Shown: positions 54,441 to 64,000 of the stretch, in pieces
Numbering within the stretch: position 1 is the first letter of the stretch
Layout: every line of letters starts with the position of its first letter
NCBI GenBank assembly: GCA_018105865.1
Contig: CM030849.1
Coordinates: forward strand, 7,032,497 to 7,096,496
Direction of reading: 5' to 3'
Length of the DNA: 64,000 bases
From: Metaphire vulgaris
Lineage: Eukaryota > Annelida > Clitellata > Crassiclitellata > Megascolecidae
Made by a program: the position numbers and the translations under genes
Notes under the pieces: generated by a model
Seen by the model: only the letters and a program-made list of their open reading frames with translations
The model's database searches: none
What the model was told of the DNA's origin: nothing

Positions 54441-54828
54441 CTAATGTTTTGTGACGAACAATTATAAACTGGTCAACAAGGTTTTAGTTTCCTTTTCACT
54501 TTCTGACGTGCCCAAACCTGTTTGCATAAAATTTGTTGACCAGTGTTATGTTTGCTTTTCAATCATGCTAGTTGGTAGGTCAAAATTATCTAAACAGTTT
54601 TCTATGTGACTAAACTCATCGAGGCCCGGAGGCAGCAAGTCAGAGGTCCCTTGAAAGTCTCTTCCAAGTTAACATACTGATCATCAGTGAGGGTACCCCA
54701 ACCTCTGGTATTATGTTATAGCTTAAGCGATTTGGATTAACAAATTCAGCATGTAGCAAATTGTAATGATTTTAAATAATTATATAATAATATCGTGACA
54801 TCTGACGTGTAATGTTGTAACGTTAATA
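54441..54828. other. Unassigned spacer
   Basis: Nothing recognised. Confidence 0.4.
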
Positions 54829-55215
54829 GGCTGTCCATTAATTATGTCAACAATTTTTGGGCAATTTTTGACCCCCTCCCCCCTTGTCAACAACTGTCAA
54901 CTTTCACTTAACCCCCATAATTACGTCAACAACTCTTGACCTCCCCTAAGATCAATGACAGGTCCCAATAACAAGGTTATTATTTTTGTGGTAATTACCA
55001 TTTTCCCGTTTTCCTCGTCGAGTGTCAAAATGTGGTGGTGATAAACTTTTTCTAATGTTTTTTCCATTGTAATAAGTAGTATTCTATGAAATTTCCTGTT
55101 TTTTGAATATTTGAAAAAAGTGAAATTGTTGACGTCAACTTCTCTTGACCCCTCCCCCTGTCAAACTTTTCCAAACCCCCTCCCCTATATTGTTGACGTA
55201 ATTAATGGACAGCCC
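54829..55215. mobile_element. Inverted-repeat element GGGCTGTCCATTAATTACG, copy 2
   Basis: Ends GGCTGTCCATTAATTATG and TGACGTAATTAATGGACAGC, with GTCAACAACT repeats inside. It is the sister of 40061-40512 and lacks that copy's extra block. TTAA lies near both ends but is not demonstrably a target duplication. Confidence 0.75.
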
Positions 55216-55235
55216 TTAAGTACCATACCGCAACA

Positions 55236-55393
55236 CAGGGGCGCCCATCCCCTCTGGCTACTGAAAGCAGCTCCTCCTTCCCTGTGCAACTCTAACGCGA
55301 TACCAAAACTAGGACATTTCAAGGGGGAATTTCCTCCCCTAGCTTTTTTATGAAGCATTTGCTTCCTTTCTCCCCCATCTGTGGGCGCCCCTG
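55236..55393. mobile_element. hAT-type MITE (CAGGGGCGCCC ends)
   Basis: 158 bases. Ends CAGGGGCGCCCATCC and GTGGGCGCCCCTG. Flanks CCGCAACA/CCGCAACG match at 7 of 8. The start of the window (CAGGGGCGTCTATCC at 9-23) resembles one end of the same family. Confidence 0.87.
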
Positions 55394-55594
55394 CCGCAAC
55401 GGTTTAAACCTTAGCCTACTTTCGCATAATTAAAGCACAGCAGGAAATGACGACCAATCATTGTCAGCTGTCATCATCGCATCAGTTCCAGCTTTCACTT
55501 ATTGAACTTAATTGACAGCTTTCGTTTTGCTTTCTTAAAGCAAAGTACGCAATTAAGCCATCCAGATTTAAATGTCATGCAACCTTCGACTTAA

Positions 55595-57446
55595 CCCATT
55601 AGCGCCCAAACAAATTTGGTGGAAGTTATCTTTGCTATATTTTATATTTTGGTTATGTATCACTAAGTAAAGTTGAAACAGTTGTCAGAATTTTAATTCA
55701 TCATTGTATAACCAGATGGCGCTTTGTTCCCAAATGGGAACATTGGGCACAAATGATATATGTTCCCAAATGGGAACATCAATAAGGATTTAAAGAATTT
55801 CAGCAATCAGGCAAAATCATTCAGACACATTTCGTTGTTAGAAGACAAAAAAGGCAAAAATTGAAAGTAATCATGCTGTGCAGTGTTCAGAACACTTAAC
55901 CGCAAAGAGTTAGGCCTACTCGAAAGAGTGATATTCTTGTTCGCATTGACGATGCAAGGGCACACAGCATTTTCGCAGTCTGCATCTTGCTTGTTTCTCA
56001 TTGGGAACAATGTGATGATACAGTCTGTATTTGTGCCCTTCATCAAGAGGACGATGACCAGGACCTTTTGCAGGTGTACCAGATTTCAAGGATTCTATCA
56101 AACTGTGCATGATGCAGCGACGAAATGACAGCTTGTCAAATTTTCTTTCTGCTTCCACGTGAACTCTCCCAGCTGTAACAAGTGTAGGCCTTTTGATTCC
56201 TTTTATAAATAGTGGCCAACACCACCTTTTGGAACGAAACTTTAGTCGATAGGCTACCATAATGAATCCAATAAGCCAACACCTCCCAAGTGGCAATTGT
56301 AAGACTGAAAGACAGTCGGTTGTTGCACTTCAGCAACCAGTTTCTTTGCAAACTCCAACATTTCACCTTACCGACAGTGCCCAGTGATTCATACTGTAGG
56401 TCTACTTGGTGGCCACAGTTACATACTGATTGTCATGCCATCTCACTGCATCTACAGTGTACAATGCCATCACACTTGGTGCCAAATGTACCATGAGGCA
56501 TCGTCTTCGTGTGTTTTGCGTCTTAAAACAGGCAGTGCTTCAATTGATTTTCTCTGACAGTTCCAGTGGCTTTGACATTCATGGACTGCAAGGCATGCAA
56601 GCAATTCATGGGCTGTAATAAAAAAGTTATCAGCAAACACTTCATGATGTTTCGGATTGAGAGCAATGGAGTGCAGTGTGATGATGAACTGGAACCCAAG
56701 ACCATGCTTTGCAGCAGCATCATTGTTATTATTTCATGTGGTAATGACGAAGGTGACAGATAATCATCATCGGCTACTTCTTTATCAGAAACAACACCAA
56801 ACAATGATCATGGAAGGATAGCTACTTCAACTCTCTTATAATCAGACAAGGCTAAATTGGCAGCCTCCTGCAATGTTTGGCACTACATCACTTCCATCAC
56901 TGTTATCTGCCTCACTATCTGGATTTGGCATCAACATTTTCAATGCTTCTGATGATGAAAACTTATGCTTTATAGCCTGCCATAGAAAAGTGAACAAAAA
57001 ATTGCGAAACTTTTACCTAGAAAAGTAAAAATGATATCTGTTCCCAAATGGGAACAGACACTGTTTGTGCCAAATTTTCCCATTTGGGAACACTTGCACA
57101 AAAGTTTCCCAGAAAATATAGTGGCATTAAAAATAATTCTTATAAGCATGTAATCAGTTAGAAACATCACTAATAACAATATTTTGAATGAAATTTAGAC
57201 TAAAAATTTTAATACTTTTGTTGACGACATCTTTGGTGACTTGAGCCCGAAAAAGTAAAATTCACGTACTTTGACAAGCGCATAAAAAGTAGGAAATAGT
57301 TATCCAGCAAAAGGAAACAGCATATTCTCATTTCAATATATAAGTAGATTTAGAGGACATTGCTTGTATTAAAAAACATGAACAAATAAAAGCAGAGTGC
57401 ACCTATTTAGCGTTGTTCCCAAATGGGATCATTGGGCGTTAATGGG
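55595..57446 (-). mobile_element. piggyBac relic with TTAA target duplication
   Basis: TTAA (55591-55594) precedes CCCATTAGCGCCCAA, and TTGGGCGTTAATGGG is followed by TTAA (57447-57450). TTAA is the diagnostic piggyBac target. Palindromes GTTCCCAAATGGGAAC recur near both ends (55726, 55762, 57040; variants near 57077 and 57414). The minus strand holds transposase remnants in the middle. Confidence 0.9.
55916..56804 (-). pseudogene. piggyBac transposase remnant
   Basis: Broken frames in family order on the minus strand: VFADNFFITAHELLACL (the F-x-D-N-F-F box whose Asp is catalytic in piggyBac), MNVKATGTVRENQLKHC (the A-T-G-T-V-R box), then YRLKFRSKRWCWPLF and LSFRRCIMHSLIESL. A Cys-rich tail with CRLRKC and HRQCEQEYH follows. 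Multiple frame changes and stops make it non-functional. Confidence 0.85.
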
Positions 57447-57450
57447 TTAA

Positions 57451-58261
57451 TATATTAATATATATTAATATAGTATATTAATTAATAGCCTATATTATAC
57501 TCAAAAGTGCAAGGCCTGAAAGACTGTCTTGACCACAGGAAGAACAGTTAAGATGTCATTATCCCCTAACGATGGAAATGGTCCTTTTTGAACGTGTCAC
57601 GATTATAAAGTTAGTTCCGTTTCAATAGACCCACATGAGCAGTAGCCTAGGTAATAAATATTCTTACAATTACGAAATACTTAATTTTTATAGTTTAAAG
57701 TGCAATTACATTTATTATGGGTTGGAAGTTAGCAAAATGGTAACAGCACGGGAAGATAGAGCAGAAGGTCGCGGGTGGTTCGGTATCGGCAGGAGTCCTA
57801 AGGTCGATTCACCCTCACCCACTGGAGGGCGGTGATAAAATGAGGGGCAGCGTGGGTCTGGGAGAGTAATGACAACCCACACCAGATTAAGACCTCTGAG
57901 TTATGAATAGGCCTATTTCCTGAAAAATTGCTGCATCAAAGTGACAGCCAGAGGCCTAGTAGAGAGGATATAAATATAAGTGACATCGTTTTCCATACCA
58001 TGAAAATAAAGAAATTCCACTATGATCTATGTTTCGTTGTTGACGTCGTTCTAAAAAACACTCTTCCAATGGCAACACCTGTCAAACTAAATCCTATTTT
58101 CCGAATCGCTGAAATACTTAATGGAAAGCAGTGGCGACCGGTGACCATGTCGCTGGGTTGCTCAACCCACAGTTTTTCGCTGCACAATAATTTCATATGG
58201 AATATTATTTTGCTTTTTTGAATTGAATTTATTTCCAAAGTAAAGCAGACAGTAATCCGAT

Positions 58262-58263
<2 letters not shown>
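57451..58263. other. Intergenic DNA, nothing recognised
   Basis: No gene; AT-rich at the left edge. Confidence 0.4.

Positions 58264-58331
<68 letters not shown>
58264..58331. repeat. (TA)n microsatellite
   Basis: About 34 dinucleotides. Confidence 0.97.
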
Positions 58332-58332
<1 letters not shown>

Positions 58333-60147
58333 TTAATTAAAGTGAAAAACATGAAAACAGACATTACATTGTTCACAGTTAACTAAAGACACATTGACAT
58401 TGTCATGAGCCTAAGGAAACAAGCAAGATTAGGTTTAACCTAAGGGATCCTGGGATCCCGATAGTTGGTTAATCTATAATGTCACATTATTACATAATCA
58501 CTATTGTACATATGGTCAAGTATCAAGAGGAACTTCCATAATTAGCTATGTAAAATTTCGCATAACAAGGAGAAAGTTAACATTGATATGAGATTAGTAC
58601 TAACATTCAAATAAAGGAGTTAAAATAAGTAGGTAAAAAGACAAAATGCCATAGGTAAACCGTAAAAGAGAACTTTTAACATTGAACATTAATAATCTAA
58701 GTGATGAGAAAAATTTGGTGCAGCAAGCCAATTCCCGATTTCAGTGTTTAACTGTGCCCCTGTGGCTGCGGGGTGCTGTGAACTATGTGTGTCGCAGAAC
58801 AACTGCGACACAAGTACAATTTACACGCTGCGTATATACTAAATAGGGCCTATATGCGGTAATGCAGTATGACAGAAGAAATTTAGCCTGCCGAAGTGGG
58901 CGTGGCTGTGTCGTTCTACTGATGTGACATACACGTTTCAACAAGGGTTTCAACTCGCCGAGATCGAGACATCCTCTGGCTGCGGGGAGAGCGTTGGCGT
59001 GTTGCCAACATGCCTTAACTGGCTTAAGGCATATCGCCCATCTCTGTCCTTCACGTCCATTATTATATATTCTTAATTTCTGTTTATTTCTGTTTAAATA
59101 ATCCGTGGGTTGTTATTATTATTTAGTCCTATACAGTATAGTTTCTGTTGTTACCTAACCTAGCTAAAGCTTGCGAGATTAATTAGGAATAATTACATCC
59201 ACGCTGAGTCAATATACTGCGGCAAACATTCACTATCCACATAATAGTACCAAATTAAAAAGAACCGAAGTATCCTAGCCTAATTTTAAGGGTGAAATTT
59301 TTCTTACTATAATTGCAACCCCCCTTCTTAGACCCACCGGCCACCACTGATGTAAAGTCCCTCAGCTGACAAAACGTGATGCACTGTGGAACGGTAGGGG
59401 TGTAATCTACCCCTTCTTTACACCCCCAGGATGGCAAACGATGTCTCACGTCTGGTTCGTGCCTCGTCTCTGAAAAGGACGAGGACTTGAGTTCGATGCA
59501 CGTCGACGATATTAAAAAGCGAACGCCAAACTCAGCCGAAGTTTGCAATATGTACTTATTATTTAAAACACGATCTACGTTCAACAGCAGCTATAGGCTA
59601 TAAACACGATAGTAACATAACACTTAGAACAAATTCTATCGGGCCGGCGTCTCTGGCGTCCCTCGGCCCCCACAAAATCAACCTCCTCAAAACCAAAACG
59701 CCCCAAGCCGAATGAGATCCCCCCGAAAAGAAGAAAGAAAATGGCCGCGCGTCGGTTTTATACTCGGCCTCGCCATCTAGCGACTGCGGGCGAACCGACT
59801 GGACCCTGCCCTCTGGTGACCAAGGCGAAACGAGGTCCGTTTCAACTGTACTATGATATACAGTATCATCACAAATGGCTTGTTTTGTTATGCTTACAAC
59901 TAAATCCTGTGAATCATAACTAGCACTGAATTAGTCTAATGGCTGATATTTAGCATATTCGCAATCTCAAGTTTAAAGAACAACACGCAAAACATTCAAC
60001 GAAAAAACCCTTCGGCGGGCCGGATTTGGCCCGCGGGCCAGTGGTTTTGCACCCCTGTTATAAACGCTAATTAATTAGATTAAATTATTAACTAACAAGT
60101 TTATACAGTTAAGCAATCTTTAATAATAACAATAATAGTAATAATAA

Positions 60148-60148
<1 letters not shown>
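58332..60148. other. Intergenic DNA with one isolated hAT-type end
   Basis: No gene recognised. 60011-60055 (GGGCCGGATTTGGCCCGCGG, ending TTTTGCACCCCTG) looks like the right end of the GGCCCGC-type hAT family, but its left partner is not found. A short hairpin GTGTCGCAG/CTGCGACAC lies at about 58788-58812. Confidence 0.45.

Positions 60149-60198
<50 letters not shown>
60149..60198. repeat. (TAA)n microsatellite
   Basis: Triplet run. Confidence 0.97.
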
Positions 60199-60199
<1 letters not shown>

Positions 60200-60461
60200 C
60201 TCTTGCTATTTGTGGCACATGGACATGGTCGCCACACTTGCTCTCAGATTGGGCGCGTCAGGGGTTTAAGGGATGTGAAAATGTCTATGCCTGAAACGCG
60301 TATTAATCATGGACCTATTTCAGCTGTCTTTTGCGTTAATTTTCTTTGCAAGTTTAGAATTCTTTCTGTTTCTTTATGACTTTGCTGTGAGAAAACTGTG
60401 TCTCATAATCTGATAAAATATAGGCGTCTAAGAATAGGCGACTACTCTGATACCTATTTTA

Positions 60462-60990
60462 CAGTGATGGGCAACTAATTAAAGAACATTAGTTAAACTA
60501 TATCTAAATTTAAACTAGAAATAAGTAGTTAAACGTTTAGTTGCAAACTAACTTTCTAAAATAGTTAACTAAACTAGAAAATATAGTTAAACTTTTTGCA
60601 ACTAATGGGTATCAGGCACGTGTTCATGAAAGCATAGATGATGCTCGCAACATTAACATATCAGTCAATCAAACATTTAAATCATTAATTATTGTCTATT
60701 TAATATGTAAGTCTTAGTCTAGGCTGCAGGAACATAAGTTTGTCAAGTTTATTTGGAAAAAATGACCCAGAAAAGAATAGATTGAAAAAGGACTGTTATT
60801 GAGAATTCGGGACACCAACTAAAAAAGTTTTAGTTAAACGATTTAGTCATTAAATAAAATTGTTCAGTTAAACTAGCATTTTAATTAAACTATTTATATT
60901 TAAATAAACTATAAAACTATAAAGATAAGTAAACAACTTTAGATAAACATTTAGTTAGTAACTAATTAGTTAACTAGTTGCCCATCACTG
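60462..60990. mobile_element. hAT-type element (CAGTGATGGGCAACTA ends)
   Basis: 529 bases. Ends CAGTGATGGGCAACTA and TAGTTGCCCATCACTG. Perfect duplication CTATTTTA (60454-60461 and 60991-60998). Interior rich in AGTTAAACT repeats; no coding. Confidence 0.93.
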
Positions 60991-60998
60991 CTATTTTA

Positions 60999-61629
60999 GA
61001 AGCACTATGTGTGGCATGATACAGCGTACCAGCGCTTGCATGGATAGTTTTGCACGTTGGCTCAAAAGTCTGATTTCTTTAAATTTCTCTGAGCGTCATT
61101 ACCATAAAATTGATCATGAATATTGAATGAATGAAGTTTATTCATTCCCAACTCAACTAAAGTAACTTACAACAATCGAGAATAAATCATAGTAGGCCTA
61201 TTAGAACATTATGCAATATGCATGTCTTTCTTTTTCTTCATCATAGTGCATATAAGCCTTAATTACACCCTTTAATTAATTAGCATCATAGAAAACATTT
61301 AGACCTACTAAAAAGGATTCGCTTTCAGATGATCTATAAACCATCAAGATTGAAAGAAATGTAAGATACAAGATCATAATTCTGCATATATCAGCAATTT
61401 CTAATTAGTAACAAGTGTATCAATTATAGGAGACATTGATTATTATTAGAAACATGTAACAGTGACGTTTAATAGACAAAATAAACACATCTATCTCTGT
61501 CTTGAGGTTTTCCACATCGGTTCACATCACATGAAGTGAGAGTACAGTAGGCTACAGATGTCGCGACTAATTAGATTCAATGTGAATCGTTAAAATGCGA
61601 AATTATATTTGGCTAATATGCACTTTTGC
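60999..61629. other. Intergenic DNA, nothing recognised
   Basis: AT-rich, no gene or element ends. Confidence 0.4.
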
Positions 61630-61637
61630 CATTATAA

Positions 61638-61939
61638 CGGTGGCGTAGCCAGGATTTCCCGAAGGGGCGTACAATTTTTATTCGAAAAATATCTTGACAC
61701 GCCAAAAATGGCCGTCACTTATTATTCCACTTAAAACTAGTTATACATGTAGTTAGCTATATAGTAATAGAATGGTGTATGCCCCTCCCCATCCATATGA
61801 TCGCAGAAAGCGACAGCTTATACTGTACAACAATATTTTCTTCTCTAAACCCGATTTATGATAATACGCATTAGAAAAATTGTTGTCGGCCAGCCAATTG
61901 GGGTTTTAACTCCAAACCCACCCCTTGTCTACGCCACTG
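61638..61939. mobile_element. hAT-type MITE (CAGTGGCGTAGCC family)
   Basis: 302 bases. Ends CGGTGGCGTAGCCAGG and TTGTCTACGCCACTG. Perfect duplication CATTATAA (61630-61637 and 61940-61947). Confidence 0.92.
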
Positions 61940-62429
61940 CATTATAAAAGTTCTATATGGAGAGTATTGGAGACTAAATCGTCATTGCTTAAATATGAAA
62001 AATGGATGGGGAGGGCATACACCATTTAGCAGGCCTAAGTAAAAAACAGATTTCTAAAGCGCCGCCCTAAAGCTTTGCGCAGTACACCAGCCTATTCACG
62101 AAAGTTCAATCTGCGTAAGATCCAGGATAGTCCGCAATCCGTAGTTCGTGGTTGACAAGGAAGCAGATCCAGTTTCCCTCTGACTGATCTCTGAAATGAC
62201 CTGGTCTTTTGCGGATGGATTTGAAGTACCATCGATTGATATACTTAGGTATTAGAACTGATGCTATAGAAGTGCATAATTATTAATTCTATATTAGGCA
62301 GTCGCGTATAAATTAAGAATTTCTGCCGCTGTATAAACGACGATGTCCTCTGGCGAGTATTCTTAGAACGTATATGTCAATGAAACTTTGTCAACAAAGG
62401 TTTAAGTAAAAACAGCAAACAAGTAAATA

Positions 62430-63240
62430 AAATCTCGAAAATTTATATAGCGCTTTGGGAGTAGTACAGTAGTAGTTGCCTATTCTTATGTGCTTAATCT
62501 TTCTTGAAGTAGCTACAGGCAAGGCGGGTTGTCGGCCGGGCAAAGATCAGTGCATCTATGAGACGGCGGATCGGTTGTTATAGCCGCGGAGATGACTTTT
62601 GGAATAGGAAGGTTTTTAATTTAGACCTAAAGGCTTGAGGAGATATTGAAAGAATTAAAGAAAACGAGGATTCGGAGCTTATTGTTTGACCATGTAGTAG
62701 ACTGCGGAAGGAAGCTGGAATTGGGTTTCAAAGTTCTGGGGCGGCGTGTGAATAAGCGTGGTTGCAGATTTTGAGGGATGACTGATTTAACGGGCGTGAA
62801 AGTGTGAGATGAGATGACGTTCGTGTGGGCCTAAGCGTGAGGCGTTAAGAGTTTTCGAGGGTAGACCGGTTTTGATGAATAAAGTGATCTGCAAGTAATC
62901 GTTATTATCAATTGTTATTTTCTTGTACTGGAAGTGTTCGGATATTTTAAGCCAGTGCAGTGACCAGTATAGGCGAAATATGGCAGAACTTTGGTGAATT
63001 GGGTACTGCTTAGGCATATTCATTTTGAATTGATTGTAATTTGTTGATGGAGGTTTTAGAAAAGGGAGTTGCAGTAATTTAGTTTGGAATGGACCTTTTA
63101 AAGTGGCGATTGTGGAGGCAGTTTTGGCGTCAAGGCAAGGACGGAGGCGACGTAGATCACGAATATGGGCATAGCAGGTTTTCAATAGTTTGGAGATCTG
63201 TGATTCGAAATTTAGAGATAAATAAAAAATGAAACCAAGA
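62430..63240 (-). mobile_element. L2-like LINE 3' fragment
   Basis: The minus strand encodes IRDLRRLRPCLDAKTASTIA, later LYWSLHWLKISEHFQYKK and LNASRLGPHERHLISHF. This is the post-RT pattern with D-A-K-T, L-x-W-L-K-I and a terminal R-x-L-x-S segment seen in L2-type elements. The 3' untranslated end (about 62430-62550) is repeated at 42475-42605. 5'-truncated. Confidence 0.75.
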
Positions 63241-63457
63241 TTGTTTGCAGTGGCACCTTGTACTAGGATTCGCTACTGTGAGATGAAAGCAGTCGTATGA
63301 TGATAGGAGCGTGTTTGTTGAATAGGTTAGATAGCACGGAATTGTATTTGTCGATCAGTGATGTTAGGATGGATGGGGGTTTGGTGAGGAGGTCAGATGC
63401 ATTTATGCTTTGAGAGAATGCGGTTATATAAATTTTGTTATGGTTATGGTTTTGGTT

Positions 63458-63855
63458 CTGGACAACTTCTATAGCGCCGTAGCATGGCGAAGGCCAAAGC
63501 CAAAGGCGCTGTCAACAACGCTGACAAATCGACGTGGAACGGACGATGTTGGTCTTGAGTGAAAGTCCGCTCGGATGGGACAAAAAAGTTCGCTGCCGTG
63601 TTGAAATCGGGCAGTGAACCCTTCAGAAGGCGGTCTTCCGCAAGAAGACGCTCCGTCGAAGAGTCAGCGAAAACGTAGAAAGGATGTTGAAGGACCGCAT
63701 GGATGCTGGGAAAAATTCGCCGCGTGGCAAAAATCAGGCGGCGAATCCTTGAGAGCGGTCATCTGCGAGACAGTAATCCATCACCGAACTTGACGGGAAC
63801 CAACTGAAGATGGAATTCCGCGCACGAAACCGGAACAGTCTTGCCCTTTATGGAC
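63458..63855 (-). repeat. Dispersed 400-base repeat, LINE-3'-end-like, copy B
   Basis: Sister of 30795-31195. On the minus strand FPSIHAVLQHPFYVFADSST and LLAEDRLLKGSLPDFNTAA are preserved in frame. The repeat may extend to the window edge, where the minus strand stays open (WLDRHFEPPATRRS). Confidence 0.7.
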
Positions 63856-64000
63856 TGTAGGCTCCGTCGAGTGGCTGGTGGCTCAAAATGGCGGTCCAAC
63901 CACGCCGACACGGGCGACGTAAATCCTCCGAGCGTTCGGCGCAGAGAAGACGCAAAGACCATCGCCGACCGCTTTGAAAACGACGGCTAAGCGACGTTTC

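Noticed and set aside
59255..59584. 109-codon minus-strand frame
   Set aside because: No recognised domain or signal peptide, and composition is not distinguishable from surrounding non-coding DNA.

Overview
This is a non-coding-rich window of an animal genome, most likely a marine-type invertebrate. Genes are split by GT-AG introns, and LINE, hAT, piggyBac and Helitron relics occur throughout. (TAA)n and (TA)n microsatellites are common and TTAGGG-type telomere-like repeats occur internally. The recognisable host genes are animal innate-immunity families. The phylum cannot be fixed from sequence alone.

Five host loci stand out. (1) 3102-8228 (-) is a single uninterrupted 1708-codon frame. 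It has an ankyrin-repeat N-terminal two thirds, a Mab-21/cGAS-like nucleotidyltransferase domain with all three catalytic acidic residues, and a C-terminal hydrophobic tail. Its N-terminus fits N-myristoylation. (2) 34554-35530 (+) is a broken relative: a CARD exon with one nonsense codon, followed by a decayed piece of the same nucleotidyltransferase that has lost the third catalytic Asp. (3) 38171-50336 (-) is a five-exon secreted fibrinogen-domain (ficolin/tachylectin-like) gene whose splice sites and phases all agree, giving 316 residues. (4) 27811-28137 (-) and about 555-840 (+) are two further copies of that gene's leader/coiled-coil exon, without fibrinogen exons. (5) 27436-27663 (+) is the mature-peptide exon of a macin-type antimicrobial peptide with eight cysteines.

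Region by region: 1-3100 holds the decayed leader exon, a LINE fragment and unassigned DNA. 3.1-8.2 kb is the ankyrin nucleotidyltransferase gene. 8.7-27 kb is almost entirely transposon debris: LINE pieces, hAT-type elements with readable 8-bp target duplications, a Tc1/mariner-like MITE nested in one of them, and a head-to-tail Helitron array. 27.4-28.1 kb holds the macin exon and an orphan leader exon. 31.4-33.7 kb is a dead LINE. 34.5-35.5 kb is the CARD/nucleotidyltransferase relic. 36.8-37.4 kb is another Helitron. 38.2-50.3 kb is the fibrinogen-domain gene, whose introns are inflated by nested hAT-type elements and a 2-kb foldback-like palindromic element. 50.7-64 kb is again mobile DNA, including a hAT relic with a BED-finger transposase fragment and a piggyBac relic.

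The unifying biology is cytosolic nucleic-acid-type sensing (cGAS-like receptor, CARD adaptor module), extracellular pattern recognition (fibrinogen domain) and an effector peptide (macin), all within 64 kb of a transposon-dense region. Proximity does not prove joint function.
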